From positions 408,926 through 472,925 of the forward strand of contig NZ_JAJEKE010000002.1 of NCBI RefSeq assembly GCF_024363565.1: DNA of 64,000 nucleotides. Direction: 5' to 3'. Positions 50,209 to 59,539 of the stretch are shown in pieces. Under the pieces are notes generated by a model. It was not told the DNA's origin and ran no database searches. It was given only the letters and a program-made list of their open reading frames with translations. The position numbers and the translations under genes are program-made. Within the stretch, counting starts at the first letter, position 1. The number at the start of each line of letters is the position of its first letter. The stretch comes from Lutispora saccharofermentans (GTDB lineage: Bacteria; Bacillota; Clostridia; Lutisporales; Lutisporaceae).

Positions 50209-51459
50209 ATGAAGAATAATATAATAAGGGATATAAATCTGGCTCCTTCTGGTCATAGAAAGATTGAGTGGGTAAAGAGGAATATGCCCGTGCTTTCAAA
50301 GATTGAAGAGGAATTTAAAAGGGAAAAGCCTTTCACGGGCAAAAGAATAGTCATGTCAATACATCTTGAGGCTAAGACGGCTTATCTTGCAAAGGTATTG
50401 AAAGAAGGAGGGGCTGAGGTCTCCATTACCGGCAGCAACCCCCTGTCCACACAGGATGACGTAGCTGCCGCATTGGCAGAGGACGGATTGCATGTATATG
50501 CCTGGTACAATTCAACAAATGAAGAGTACAACGAACACCTCAATGCGGCATTGGATATAAAGCCGCATATAGTGATAGATGACGGAGGAGATCTGGTGCA
50601 TTTGCTCCACAGCACGAGGACGGAGCTTGTTTCTGAAGTACTGGGAGGCTGCGAGGAAACCACGACAGGGGTGCTGAGGCTAAGGGCGAGAGATAAGGCA
50701 GGCCAGCTTTTATTCCCTATGATTTCTGTAAACGATGCTTACTGCAAATATCTTTTTGACAATAGATACGGTACCGGGCAATCTGTATGGGACGGTATAA
50801 TGAGGACCACAAACCTTATCGTAGCCGGAAAAACGGTAGTGGTCATAGGCTATGGTTGGTGCGGCAAGGGTGTAGCCAACAAAGCAAAGGGCCTGGGCGC
50901 AAATGTGGTCGTTTGCGAGGTGAACCCTATCAAAGCCATAGAAGCCTATATGGATGGCTTCAGAGTGATGCCCATCAATGATGCGGCTTCAATTGGAGAT
51001 TTCTTTGTTACCGTTACGGGATGCTCCAAGGTACTCACAAAAGAGCATTATGAGAAGATGAAAGATGGAGCCATACTTGCTAATGCAGGCCATTTTGATG
51101 TTGAGATATGGAAGCCGGACCTTGAAGCCATGGCGGCAGAGAAAAAACTCATGAGAAACAACATAATGGGATATGTGATGAAGGATGGAAGGGTCATAAA
51201 TGTTTTGGCCGAGGGAAGATTGGTAAACCTGGCTGCCGGGGATGGTCACCCTGCGGAAATAATGGATATGAGCTTTGCCCTTCAGGCTTTTTGCGCCAAA
51301 TATATAAATGATAATCATAAGGCTCTGGGTAAGAAGGTATATGAGGTTCCTGAAGAAATAGATAAGAAAGTAGCCTTTATGAAGCTTGAGGGAATGGGCC
51401 TTATGATTGATAAGCTCACACAAGAACAAGAGGAATACCTTAAAGGGTGGGGTGAATAG
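50209..51459 (+). CDS. ahcY: Adenosylhomocysteinase-family enzyme (SAH or S-inosylhomocysteine hydrolase)
   Basis: A 416-residue NAD-dependent hydrolase of the SAH hydrolase family. NAD-binding motif [12 protein letters not shown] near residue 210, catalytic-region [11 protein letters not shown] and [20 protein letters not shown] and the C-terminal [20 protein letters not shown] are present. It lacks the longer C-terminal tail and internal insert of eukaryotic enzymes, as in archaeal and Thermotoga forms. AGGAGG precedes ATG. The adjacent SAH/MTA deaminase suggests that SAH may first be deaminated and that this enzyme then cleaves S-inosylhomocysteine, as known in Methanocaldococcus. Confidence 0.9.
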   Translation: MKNNIIRDINLAPSGHRKIEWVKRNMPVLSKIEEEFKREKPFTGKRIVMSIHLEAKTAYLAKVLKEGGAEVSITGSNPLSTQDDVAAALAEDGLHVYAWYNSTNEEYNEHLNAALDIKPHIVIDDGGDLVHLLHSTRTELVSEVLGGCEETTTGVLRLRARDKAGQLLFPMISVNDAYCKYLFDNRYGTGQSVWDGIMRTTNLIVAGKTVVVIGYGWCGKGVANKAKGLGANVVVCEVNPIKAIEAYMDGFRVMPINDAASIGDFFVTVTGCSKVLTKEHYEKMKDGAILANAGHFDVEIWKPDLEAMAAEKKLMRNNIMGYVMKDGRVINVLAEGRLVNLAAGDGHPAEIMDMSFALQAFCAKYINDNHKALGKKVYEVPEEIDKKVAFMKLEGMGLMIDKLTQEQEEYLKGWGE

Positions 51460-52755
51460 ATGAGTCTGCTTTTGAAGAATGCTTCCATAATCACCTGTGA
51501 TGAGACAGGCACAGTCATAGAGGACGGAGCCCTTGGTATCAGGGATGGGTTAATAGACTATTTAGGGAAATACGAAAATGAATTGCATAAAAAATATGAC
51601 AGGGTCATAGAGCTTAAGCAGAAGACTATAATGCCGGGTTTTGTAAACGCTCATAACCATGCTGCAATGACTCTGTTAAGAAATTATGCGGACGATATGA
51701 AGCTGATGGATTGGCTTTTCAATAAAATATTTCCCCTGGAGGATAGGCTTACGGAGGAAGGAGCGTATTGGGGCTCATCCCTTGCCATGCTGGAAATGAT
51801 AAAGGGAGGAACCACATCCTACTGCGACATGTATATGTTCATGGATAAGACTGCAGAAGCAGCTGCCCAATGCGGTATTAAGGCCAGCTTGGGCAGGGGT
51901 CTGCAAGGCGAATCGGGTGACGATATGGACTACAGGATATCAGAAGCCCTTGAGTTATACAGAAGCTTTCATAAAGGCAGTGACGGGCGGATAAGGGTGA
52001 ACCTGGCTCCTCATTCGGTTTATACCTGCTCACCCGCTTACCTGGAGAAGGTTGCAAGGGTCGCCAGGGAAATTCAGGCTTCCGTACAGATACATCTTTC
52101 TGAGACGGGAGATGAAGTGACAAATTGTGTGGAGAAGTACGGAATGTCTCCGGTGAAGCTGGCTGACAAAGCAGGATTGCTGAATGAAAGAACGATAGCT
52201 GCCCACTGTGTTGCAGTGGACGATGAAGATATGGAAATCCTCAGGGAAAGAGAAGTGAATGTAGTGCATAATCCCGGCAGCAATATGAAGCTTGCCAGCG
52301 GGATATCCCCCGTAAAAACAATGGCGGATATGGGGATCAATATAGCATTGGGCACTGACGGGGCTTCCAGCAACAATAATCTGGATATGCTTGAGGAAAT
52401 CAGAACCGCATCATATCTCCAGAAAGTTATTTCAAAGGATCCCACAGCTCTTCCTGTGGATCAGGTCCTTAAAATGGCCACCGTAAACGGTGCCAAAGCT
52501 TTGGGCTTTGAGAATACAGGGGTCATAAGAGAAGGCATGGCCGCAGATCTGATAGTAATAAATACGCAAAAACCCTGGTATTATCCCAGATACAATACAA
52601 AATCTGCCATAGTTTATTCGGGAAACTCTTCCGATGTTGAATACGTCATAATAGATGGACGCCTTATCATGGAGAAAGGCGAGATAATAACTATGGATGA
52701 AGAGCGAATTTTATATGAAGTTCAGAAGATAGCGGAAAGGATGTCATCCATATAA
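51460..52755 (+). CDS. mtaD: 5-methylthioadenosine/S-adenosylhomocysteine deaminase
   Basis: A 431-residue amidohydrolase-superfamily deaminase. Zinc ligands are in GFVNAHNHAAM, IHLSETGDE, AAHCVAVDD and GTDGASSNN, all intact. It converts the adenine of MTA, SAH or 5'-deoxyadenosine to hypoxanthine with release of ammonia. It starts on the base after the ahcY stop, using GGGGTGAA inside ahcY as its ribosome site, so the two are tightly coupled. Methyl-recycling after the several methyltransferases in this window would need this pair. Confidence 0.92.
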   Translation: MSLLLKNASIITCDETGTVIEDGALGIRDGLIDYLGKYENELHKKYDRVIELKQKTIMPGFVNAHNHAAMTLLRNYADDMKLMDWLFNKIFPLEDRLTEEGAYWGSSLAMLEMIKGGTTSYCDMYMFMDKTAEAAAQCGIKASLGRGLQGESGDDMDYRISEALELYRSFHKGSDGRIRVNLAPHSVYTCSPAYLEKVARVAREIQASVQIHLSETGDEVTNCVEKYGMSPVKLADKAGLLNERTIAAHCVAVDDEDMEILREREVNVVHNPGSNMKLASGISPVKTMADMGINIALGTDGASSNNNLDMLEEIRTASYLQKVISKDPTALPVDQVLKMATVNGAKALGFENTGVIREGMAADLIVINTQKPWYYPRYNTKSAIVYSGNSSDVEYVIIDGRLIMEKGEIITMDEERILYEVQKIAERMSSI

Positions 52756-52767
52756 GGGGGAAACAGG

Positions 52768-54480
52768 TTGAAAAAATTTGTAGCTGTTTTTTTATCTATG
52801 ATAATAATAACAGGCGCAGCAATATTCTATATCACATACATATGGACCCAGAACCCATATGAGCCGGACAAGAACCATCTCATAATAGGGGGAGACATTA
52901 TCACAGATATTGAGGAACCTTTGCTGGAGGATGGCAATATACTTCTTTCCTTCAATGCAATAAAAAAATATCTGGACCCTAACGCATATTGGGATGAAAA
53001 GCTGGGCAAGGTGGTTTTTACTACCAAGGACAAGCTCATCACCATGAAGACGGACAAGCTGAGTGCCATGGTAAATCAAAAACCGGTAGATTTGAATATC
53101 CCGGCCAGAGTGGTTGATGAAACCCCCTATATACCCATACAATTTTTGCAGGAAATGCTGGATATTACTGCCACCTTAGCTTCGGGAAGAATTGCGGTAA
53201 TAGATTACAACAGGGAGCCTGTAATAACGGGAAAATTGCTGGAGCCAAGGGGTATAAAAAGAGACAGCAGCATATTTTCACCCTTTGTGGTAAAAAAGCT
53301 TGATGCCGGAGAAAAAGTGAGAGTGTTTGACCGGGCCGGGAAGTGGTGCAAGGTCAGAACCAAAGACGGTGTGATGGGATATATAGAAGACAAATATCTT
53401 GAAACCGGCGAAGAAGCCAGACCTGAGCCTCTGCCTCAGGAGCCTGCCATAGAACCCTTTAAGCCGGAAAAAGGGAAGATAAACATGGTATGGGAGCATG
53501 TGGTGAATAGGAATCCGGACATAAGCAAGCTAAAGAAGATGGAAGGCCTGGATATAGTGTCTCCCACATGGTTTGCCGTGACGGACGGAGAAGGCAATAT
53601 AGCTAACAAAGGCGATATGGAATATGTGGAGTGGGCTCATCTGAACGGTTATCAGGTTTGGGGGCTGGCCACAAATGATTTCAATCCCGATAATACCCAT
53701 ATATTTCTAAACAATACGGATACCAGAGAAAAGATCATAAACCAGCTTCTTATTTATGCAAATCTGTATAAACTGGATGGAATCAATATAGACTTTGAAA
53801 ACATATATGTAAAAGATAAGGACATGTTCACCCAATTCATGAGAGAACTGTATCCTTTGTGCAGAGAGCAGGGTCTCACATTATCCGTAGACGTGACCAT
53901 GATATCGGGAAGTGCAAATTGGTCCCAATCCTTCAATAGAAAAGCCCTGTCCGAAGCCGTGGATTATATGGCGGTCATGGCCTATGATCAGCACTGGGCA
54001 TCAAGCCCCAAGGCCGGCTCCGTAGCTCAATACAAATGGGTGGAATATGGGCTGAAGAGGATACTGGAAGAAGTCCCTGCAGAAAAGATAATACTGGGAA
54101 TGCCGTTTTATACAAGGCTCTGGCAGGAGCAAAAAGTGGATGGAAGCATAAAGGTGAGCTCAAAGGCTTTATCAATGAGCGGTATACAAAAAATACTGAA
54201 GGAGAAAACCCCCGAGGTCAAATGGGATGCAGAGAGCGGCCAGTATTATGCTCAATATAAAGAAAATGAGATAACATATAAGGTTTGGATAGAGGATGCC
54301 AGATCTATAAACCTGAAATCCTCCCTTGTGCACAAATATGGCTTGGCCGGAGCCGCAGCATGGAGGAGAGGCTTTGAGACTGAGAACATCTGGGCTGTGA
54401 TCGCTGATAATCTCAAGGATAAGGAAGATTATCAGCAGTGGGCACAGGCGAATAATTTTGACCTATTATCATTGGAATAG
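52768..54480 (+). CDS. GH18 glycosidase with copper-amine-oxidase-like and SH3 domains
   Basis: A 570-residue exported protein. A single N-terminal hydrophobic segment (about 4-25) acts as signal or anchor. Residues about 35-155 resemble the copper amine oxidase N-terminal-like domain, about 165-215 a bacterial SH3 domain (RVFDRAGKWCKVRTKDGVMG), and about 235-550 a GH18 barrel. The catalytic motif DGINIDFEN holds the acid Glu. Relatives in spore formers act on cortex or wall muropeptides (SleL/YaaH type). It starts with TTG 12 bp after the deaminase, with GGGGGAAACAGG before it. Confidence 0.88.
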   Translation: MKKFVAVFLSMIIITGAAIFYITYIWTQNPYEPDKNHLIIGGDIITDIEEPLLEDGNILLSFNAIKKYLDPNAYWDEKLGKVVFTTKDKLITMKTDKLSAMVNQKPVDLNIPARVVDETPYIPIQFLQEMLDITATLASGRIAVIDYNREPVITGKLLEPRGIKRDSSIFSPFVVKKLDAGEKVRVFDRAGKWCKVRTKDGVMGYIEDKYLETGEEARPEPLPQEPAIEPFKPEKGKINMVWEHVVNRNPDISKLKKMEGLDIVSPTWFAVTDGEGNIANKGDMEYVEWAHLNGYQVWGLATNDFNPDNTHIFLNNTDTREKIINQLLIYANLYKLDGINIDFENIYVKDKDMFTQFMRELYPLCREQGLTLSVDVTMISGSANWSQSFNRKALSEAVDYMAVMAYDQHWASSPKAGSVAQYKWVEYGLKRILEEVPAEKIILGMPFYTRLWQEQKVDGSIKVSSKALSMSGIQKILKEKTPEVKWDAESGQYYAQYKENEITYKVWIEDARSINLKSSLVHKYGLAGAAAWRRGFETENIWAVIADNLKDKEDYQQWAQANNFDLLSLE

Positions 54481-54482
54481 GC

Positions 54483-54751
54483 AATAGCATCCATGTATAT
54501 CTGAGTACGGGTTTTAGAACTCAGGATTCAGAGCTCAGAACTCAGGGGATTAGGGTTAGACTCTGGGGTCAGAGGGTTACGTAAACCACTGAAAGACACG
54601 GAAAGGTTTTTCTAATGCCCATATCACACAGGAATGGGAGTCAATCCGTGTTCTCTGTTCCCCTATGACCTTAGCAGGCTACCCTAGCTCTCGCAATACG
54701 CAACTCGTAACTTTTACTTATTCCGCTACAGTAAAATAGCATCCATGTATA
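54483..54751. repeat. Interspersed repeat element flanked by 17-bp direct repeats
   Basis: AATAGCATCCATGTATA occurs at 54483-54499 and again at 54735-54751. Between them lies a CTCAG-rich tract (54522-54580) matching the 48.7-kb copy in reverse at 41 of 46 bases, then AAACCACTGAAAGACACGGAAAGG and TCAATCCGTGTTCTCTGTTCCCC, the ACACGGATT-family words. The direct repeats look like a target duplication made on insertion into the hairpin at 54735-54798. Confidence 0.7.
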
Positions 54752-54798
54752 GACTAAGTATGCTTATATACTATACGTGACTATACATGGATGCTATT
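54735..54798 (+). terminator. Perfect 18-bp hairpin downstream of the GH18 gene
   Basis: AATAGCATCCATGTATAG and CTATACATGGATGCTATT are perfect complements with a 28-base AT-rich loop. The left arm is repeated beside the GH18 stop codon. It may once have been the terminator of the GH18 operon; no T run follows. Confidence 0.5.
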
Positions 54799-54868
54799 GA
54801 CTTATGGAGCTTATCATCAGTCCAAGGAGCGGTTTCCTAATTGTATTCAGCGGTGACTGAAGCTGTGG

Positions 54869-54923
54869 TATAATACTTTTAAAGGAGATGACATCATATG
54901 CAGATATAGAAAGGGGTCACTTA
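54869..54923 (+). promoter_or_regulatory. Extended -10 promoter and three-codon leader ORF before DUF401
   Basis: TGG followed by TATAAT (54869-54874) makes an extended -10. AAAGGAG at 54881-54887 stands before ATG CAG ATA TAG at 54898-54909, a three-codon ORF in a different frame from the main gene. The main ribosome site GAAAGGGG follows. The mini-ORF may be chance. Confidence 0.4.
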
Positions 54924-56129
54924 ATGGACATAATAAAATTGCTCTTAATCTTTGCTAGCATAGCTCTGGTAATGAAATTCAACAAACCTCTATACATGTC
55001 AATAGCTGCAGGCATCGCAGCGGCAATAGCATTATATGGCATAAATGCCGCAGAAGTGTTAAGGCTCATGGCAATAGGCACATTCAGCAAAGCTACTTTG
55101 TATCTTGTTCTGGCGTTTTACTCCATCACATTTTTGCAAAGAATGATGGAAAAAAGGGGGCATATAGTGCTGGCGGAGAAATCCTTGAACAATCTATTTA
55201 ACAACAGAAGGATAAATGTGATGATTGCGCCTTTCATAATAGGCTTGCTCCCGTCTGCAGGCGCGGTTTTAATCGCAGCCCCCATTGTTGATAATTCTGT
55301 AGGCGATTATTTGAACAAGGAAGAGAGGACATTTGCAACAAGTTACTACAGACATGTTTCAGAGGCCTTTCTCCCCACATATTCTTCAGTTTTACTGGCA
55401 TTGAACCTATCCGGCGTTGACATGACATCCTTTGTATTGGCAATGCTGCCCATGGTTGTTGTGCTATTTTTATTGGGTTATTTGTTTTATATCAGAAAGA
55501 TTCCCAGGGACACCGGAATGCCACCATCTGATGACAAAATGAAAGAAATCAAGAATATAATTGTCAGCCTTTGGGCGATAGCATTATCAATAACAATTAT
55601 CCTGGTGTTTAAAATCACTGTACATTTAGCAGTCATACCGGTCATTGTTTTATCCTTCCTGTTGAATAAGTTCAGCTTTGAAGAAATAAAACCAATGTTC
55701 AAATCGGCTTTTGAAGCAAAGTTGATCATCAATACCATCATAATAATGATATTTAAAGAGGTATTGGCCTTTACAGGACTTATAGAAAGATTACCTGATC
55801 ATCTTTCCATGCTGCCTGTCCCATCGATAGTTATTTTCGCATTGGTAGCTTTTCTAGGCGCTTTGGTCGCAGGGTCCCAGGGAAGCATTGCCTTGGCAAT
55901 ACCCCTGGCCTATGCTGCCATACCCGATGGAGGGGTAGTATTGCTGGTGCTTATTATGTCCATGATATATATATCCATGCAGATTTCGCCCATGCATATA
56001 TGCCTGTCGATTATCACAGAGCACTATGGCACCCCATTTATCGATCTGGTTAAAAAAACTATGCCCATAGTGATAGCATTTGTGATAATAAGCTCGGCAT
56101 ATAGTTATTTATTATATTTAATTCTTTAG
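54924..56129 (+). CDS. DUF401 family membrane protein
   Basis: A 401-residue integral membrane protein with about ten segments. Family motifs are LLPSAGAVLIAAPIVD near residue 115, RHVSEAFLPTYSS, AGSQGSIALAIPLA near residue 310 and SPMHICLSIITEHYG near 355, resembling anion-transporter-like half repeats. ATG 54924 follows GAAAGGGGTC; the frame is open to 54888. The substrate is not known for this family. It heads a run of short-spaced genes to about 57562. Confidence 0.85.
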   Translation: MDIIKLLLIFASIALVMKFNKPLYMSIAAGIAAAIALYGINAAEVLRLMAIGTFSKATLYLVLAFYSITFLQRMMEKRGHIVLAEKSLNNLFNNRRINVMIAPFIIGLLPSAGAVLIAAPIVDNSVGDYLNKEERTFATSYYRHVSEAFLPTYSSVLLALNLSGVDMTSFVLAMLPMVVVLFLLGYLFYIRKIPRDTGMPPSDDKMKEIKNIIVSLWAIALSITIILVFKITVHLAVIPVIVLSFLLNKFSFEEIKPMFKSAFEAKLIINTIIIMIFKEVLAFTGLIERLPDHLSMLPVPSIVIFALVAFLGALVAGSQGSIALAIPLAYAAIPDGGVVLLVLIMSMIYISMQISPMHICLSIITEHYGTPFIDLVKKTMPIVIAFVIISSAYSYLLYLIL

Positions 56130-56142
56130 AAAGAGTGATAAG

Positions 56143-56409
56143 ATGGCTTATACATATATGCTAAAGTGTTCCGACGGAACATTATACACAGGCTGGACAA
56201 AGGATTTGGATAACCGCCTGAAGGCTCACAACAGCGGTCAGGCATCAAAATATACAAGAGTGAGGCTGCCTGTTTCTATCGCATATTATGAGTATTTTGA
56301 ATCGGACAGCGATGCTATGAAGCGTGAAGCGGCAATAAAAAAGCTGTCCCGCAAGGAAAAAGAGGAGTTGATCAAGCTAAGCATAAATTATAAGGAGGAA
56401 GATGCATGA
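56143..56409 (+). CDS. GIY-YIG nuclease-family protein
   Basis: An 88-residue single-domain protein of the UPF0213/YhbQ kind. The motif YTYMLKCSDGTLYTGWT contains the GIY-YIG-equivalent tyrosines, the catalytic Arg lies in LDNRLKAHN and the Glu in KREAAIKK. Small free-standing members are thought to act on DNA; the target is not established. Its stop overlaps the next start by 4 bp (ATGA). Confidence 0.9.
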   Translation: MAYTYMLKCSDGTLYTGWTKDLDNRLKAHNSGQASKYTRVRLPVSIAYYEYFESDSDAMKREAAIKKLSRKEKEELIKLSINYKEEDA

Positions 56410-56780
56410 TTAAAGACACAATGCTTGAAAAGAAAGTCTGGGCAGTGATAGGAGCTAATCAAAACCCCGAAAAATTCGGCTGGAAGATATACAAAAGATT
56501 AAAGGATAAGGGGTATGAAGTATACCCTCTAAATCCTGCTTATGAAACGATTGACGGCGATATTTGCTATAAAAGCCTTTCTTCCATGCCTAAGGTTCCT
56601 GAGGTCATCAATATGGTGGTAGCCCCTGAAAGGGGAAAGCCGTATATAGAAGAAGCAGCAAAGCTGGGTGTGAAATACCTTTGGTTTCAGCCGGGCACCT
56701 TTGACAAAGAAATATTGGCTCTTGTAAAAGAGCTTGGCATGGAAGCGCTTCAAGCCTGTGTTCTTGTAGCGACAAATTGA
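56406..56780 (+). CDS. CoA-binding domain protein (YccU type)
   Basis: A 124-residue protein made of one CoA-binding Rossmann domain: VWAVIGANQNPEKFGWKIY, YEVYPLNPAYETIDG, and LWFQPGTFD near the C-terminus. It lacks catalytic additions and is typical in length. Family members bind CoA, but the role is unknown. AAGGAGG lies before ATG. It overlaps both neighbours slightly and so belongs to the same operon. Confidence 0.87.
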   Translation: MIKDTMLEKKVWAVIGANQNPEKFGWKIYKRLKDKGYEVYPLNPAYETIDGDICYKSLSSMPKVPEVINMVVAPERGKPYIEEAAKLGVKYLWFQPGTFDKEILALVKELGMEALQACVLVATN

Positions 56781-56800
56781 TAAAAAAAGGAGGATTTGAA

Positions 56801-57562
56801 ATGTCAGAAGCTCTTTATGAAAATCCGGATATATATGACATAGCTTATACAGAAAAAGTGGATGAAATGATTGCGGAGCATTATAAGAATGTGTTTACTG
56901 GTAAGGATATAGAGACGATCCATGACTGCAGCTTTGGAACGGGAAACCTCTCAATCGTTTTGGCCAGAATGGGGTATAAGCTTTCCGGCTCCGATATAAG
57001 CGGGGATATGCTTGAAAAGGCAGGAAAGAAGATAAAAGAAGAAGGATTGGCCATCGATTTGGTTCAGAGTGATTTCAGAGAATTAACGGCTAATGTAAAA
57101 AATGCCTATGATTGTGTGATGAGCACAGGAAATTCACTGGCACATGTGAATAATGCCGATGTAGTAAAGGCCATATACGAGATGAGCAAGCTGGTCAATG
57201 AAAACGGGTATATCTATATAGACTCAAGAAATTGGGATAAAATAAGGGATACGAAGCAAAGATTCTATTATTACCCGCCGTTTTTTAGAGACGGCGAACG
57301 CATTAATTTAGTCCAGGTATGGGATCACAATATTGATGGAACTATAACGTTCAATTTCTTATACTCCTTTGAAAAAGACAACAAAATTTTGAGGCATGAG
57401 GAGTTTGCGGAGACTTACCATCCCCTTAGCATAGAATTGATAGTAGATTCTTTACACAAGCTGGGCTTCGGTAATTTTGAGATACACAACTTCGGCAATG
57501 CCAAAATACACAAATTCGAGGATATGCAATGGTACTCAATCATTGCACGGAAGCTGTCATAA
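56801..57562 (+). CDS. SAM-dependent methyltransferase, class I
   Basis: A 253-residue class I methyltransferase. Motif I reads IHDCSFGTGNLSIVLA near residue 40, strand-2 acidic end SGSDISGDML, and motif IV region DCVMSTGNSLAHV. ATG 56801 follows AAAGGAGG; the frame is open to 56777. It has the extra beta region (about 130-200) seen in glycine/sarcosine-type small methyltransferases. The acceptor is unknown. It ends the short operon that starts at 54924. Confidence 0.83.
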   Translation: MSEALYENPDIYDIAYTEKVDEMIAEHYKNVFTGKDIETIHDCSFGTGNLSIVLARMGYKLSGSDISGDMLEKAGKKIKEEGLAIDLVQSDFRELTANVKNAYDCVMSTGNSLAHVNNADVVKAIYEMSKLVNENGYIYIDSRNWDKIRDTKQRFYYYPPFFRDGERINLVQVWDHNIDGTITFNFLYSFEKDNKILRHEEFAETYHPLSIELIVDSLHKLGFGNFEIHNFGNAKIHKFEDMQWYSIIARKLS

Positions 57563-57630
57563 GCATATAATAATTTTTCTGAATTTGTTTGAGATTAAGA
57601 TAGCATTATTATTTTGAGAGGAGCATAAAA

Positions 57631-58179
57631 ATGGATAAATATTATTTGAATAGGGAAGAAGCTGTTCTGGTCATCATTGATATTCAGGAAAGGCTGGTCC
57701 CGGCGATGGACCGGGGGGAGAGGGCCATAAGGAATACCAACGTATTGATTTCCATGGCTAAAGATATGGATATACCGATCATAGTAACTGAACAGTATCC
57801 AAAAGGATTGGGCAGCACCGTGCCTCAGATTGAGGAAAACCTGGAGGGTGCCGGGAGATTTGAAAAGAACACCTTCTCAGGCTGCACAGAAGGGGTAATG
57901 GCTTCTTTGCATGAGTCAGGGAGAAAAAAAGTGATAATAACGGGTATGGAAACCCATGTGTGCGTGTTTCAAACAGTGAGAGAGCTGCTCAAGCAAGGCT
58001 ATCACGTATTTGCAGCCGCTGATGCGGTATGTTCCAGGACCGAAGAGAATTATAACAACGGATTGTCCCTTATGAGAGAGATGGGAGCAGTGGTAAGCAA
58101 TACCGAGACCATATTGTTTGATCTGCTGAAGGAAGCAGGGACACCGCAATTTAAGGCTTTATCCAAGCTTATAAGATAA
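57631..58179 (+). CDS. Isochorismatase-family cysteine hydrolase
   Basis: A 182-residue hydrolase. The triad is visible: Asp17 in IIDIQE, Lys in RFEKNTFSG, and Cys in GMETHVCVFQT with the preceding family cis-peptide region. Length fits nicotinamidase-like or YcaC-like members. The substrate is not predictable from sequence. GAGAGGAG precedes ATG. The MGMT-like gene follows by 11 bp. Confidence 0.88.
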   Translation: MDKYYLNREEAVLVIIDIQERLVPAMDRGERAIRNTNVLISMAKDMDIPIIVTEQYPKGLGSTVPQIEENLEGAGRFEKNTFSGCTEGVMASLHESGRKKVIITGMETHVCVFQTVRELLKQGYHVFAAADAVCSRTEENYNNGLSLMREMGAVVSNTETILFDLLKEAGTPQFKALSKLIR

Positions 58180-58190
58180 GGTGGCATCAT

Positions 58191-58508
58191 ATGAATGGCT
58201 TTTTTTCAAGGGTTTATGAAATAGTTGCCCGGATCCCAGAGGGAAAAGTGGCTACATACGGCCAGATAGCTTTATTGCTGGGTGAGCCGAGAAGTGCAAG
58301 AATAGTGGGCTGGGCCATGAGGGCAGCACCAGAACATCTCAATCTGCCTTGTCACAGAGTAGTGAACAAGCTGGGTGAGATGTCGCCCGATTATGTATTC
58401 GGCTCCTCAGAAATTCAAAAAACGATGTTGATTTCAGAAGGGATCACCTTTAAAGCTAATGGATGCATAGATATGAAGAAGCATTTGTGGAATGTATTAA
58501 AGTTGTGA
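58191..58508 (+). CDS. MGMT-family protein (alkyltransferase DNA-binding domain only)
   Basis: A 105-residue protein equal to the C-terminal domain of O6-alkylguanine-DNA alkyltransferase. The helix-turn-helix with the Arg finger is in ARIVGWAMRAAP, and the active-site motif is PCHRVV. The Cys is kept, unlike Atl proteins, which have Trp. It may repair O6-alkylguanine directly or flag it for nucleotide excision. The GAMRAAPEH part is slightly unusual. It lies in a two-gene unit with the isochorismatase-like gene. Confidence 0.87.
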   Translation: MNGFFSRVYEIVARIPEGKVATYGQIALLLGEPRSARIVGWAMRAAPEHLNLPCHRVVNKLGEMSPDYVFGSSEIQKTMLISEGITFKANGCIDMKKHLWNVLKL

Positions 58509-58527
58509 TGCTGCTGATTAAATATGA

Positions 58528-58533
58528 TATAAT
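58528..58533 (+). promoter_or_regulatory. Extended -10 promoter for the EamA gene
   Basis: TGA followed by TATAAT lies 55 bases before the transporter start, with TTGTGA 19 bases upstream as a weak -35. Confidence 0.4.
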
Positions 58534-58587
58534 TTAGTGTGTAGGCCTGATATTTTTAATCCGATATAATGGGATGGGGGAATTCAG

Positions 58588-59520
58588 ATGAACAAGGAGG
58601 AAGTCAAGTCCAGCACATTGCTGCTGCTGACAGCGGCTATTTGGGGCTTTGCTTTTGTTGCCCAGAGGGTAGGCACAATGCATGTGGGAGCTTTTACATT
58701 TACGGGACTGAGATTTGCATTGGGAAGCCTGTCCATCTTACCCATGCTGTTTATTTCAGCTAAGAAGACGGATGAGGGGAATGAAAGGACAGAAGACAGA
58801 AAAGATGTCATTCGTGCCGGCATAATGGCAGGATGTGCTCTTTTTATAGGTGCATCGTTTCAGCAAATAGGCTTGATTTATACAACAGCAGGCAAAGCCG
58901 GCTTCATAACAGGTCTTTATATTGTTTTTGTACCTGTATTCGGTATTTTCCTTAAGCAAAAGACTCATGCGAGCACCTGGCTCGGTGTCTTTGTTGCAAT
59001 CATAGGCTTGTACTTTTTAAGCGTTAATGAGGGCTTCTATATTGAATTAGGAGATTTGCTTGAAATAATAGGGGCGGTTTTCTGGGCTATCCATATACTT
59101 ATCATAGACCATTTTGCAAAAAAGGTTTCTGTTGTGAAATTATCCCTTGGACAATTCATCACCTGTTCTGTTCTGAGCTTGACTGCTGCGCTCATTTTTG
59201 AGAAAATCAGTCTGGATGCATTGTCTCAAATCATAATACCCCTTCTTTATGGTGGTATCTTGTCGGCTGGGGTTGCCTATACTATTCAAGCCATAGCACA
59301 AAAACATGCAAGACCTTCCCATGCGGCCGTGGCATTGAGCATGGAAGCGGTATTTGCAAGCATAGGCGGATTATTATTGCTCAATGAAAGGATGGCGCTG
59401 AGAGGATATATGGGTTGTGCTCTTATGTTGACCGGAATGCTGTTATCTCAATATGAGAACTTTACCAAAGGCAAGAATGAAGCCGCAATAGAAATTGTGA
59501 ATCAAGAAAAATCCAGTTAA
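58588..59520 (+). CDS. EamA/DMT-family transporter
   Basis: A 310-residue membrane protein with ten segments in two EamA repeats. AAIWGFAFVAQ opens repeat 1, and GAVFWAIHILI opens repeat 2, with the repeat ends GLIYTTAGKAGFITGLY and PSHAAVALSMEAVFASI GGLLLLNE split over the two halves. Members export amino acids, metabolites or drugs. The substrate is unknown. The patatin-like gene follows by 19 bp. Confidence 0.9.
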   Translation: MNKEEVKSSTLLLLTAAIWGFAFVAQRVGTMHVGAFTFTGLRFALGSLSILPMLFISAKKTDEGNERTEDRKDVIRAGIMAGCALFIGASFQQIGLIYTTAGKAGFITGLYIVFVPVFGIFLKQKTHASTWLGVFVAIIGLYFLSVNEGFYIELGDLLEIIGAVFWAIHILIIDHFAKKVSVVKLSLGQFITCSVLSLTAALIFEKISLDALSQIIIPLLYGGILSAGVAYTIQAIAQKHARPSHAAVALSMEAVFASIGGLLLLNERMALRGYMGCALMLTGMLLSQYENFTKGKNEAAIEIVNQEKSS

Positions 59521-59539
59521 TAGCAGGTGATTTAGATTT

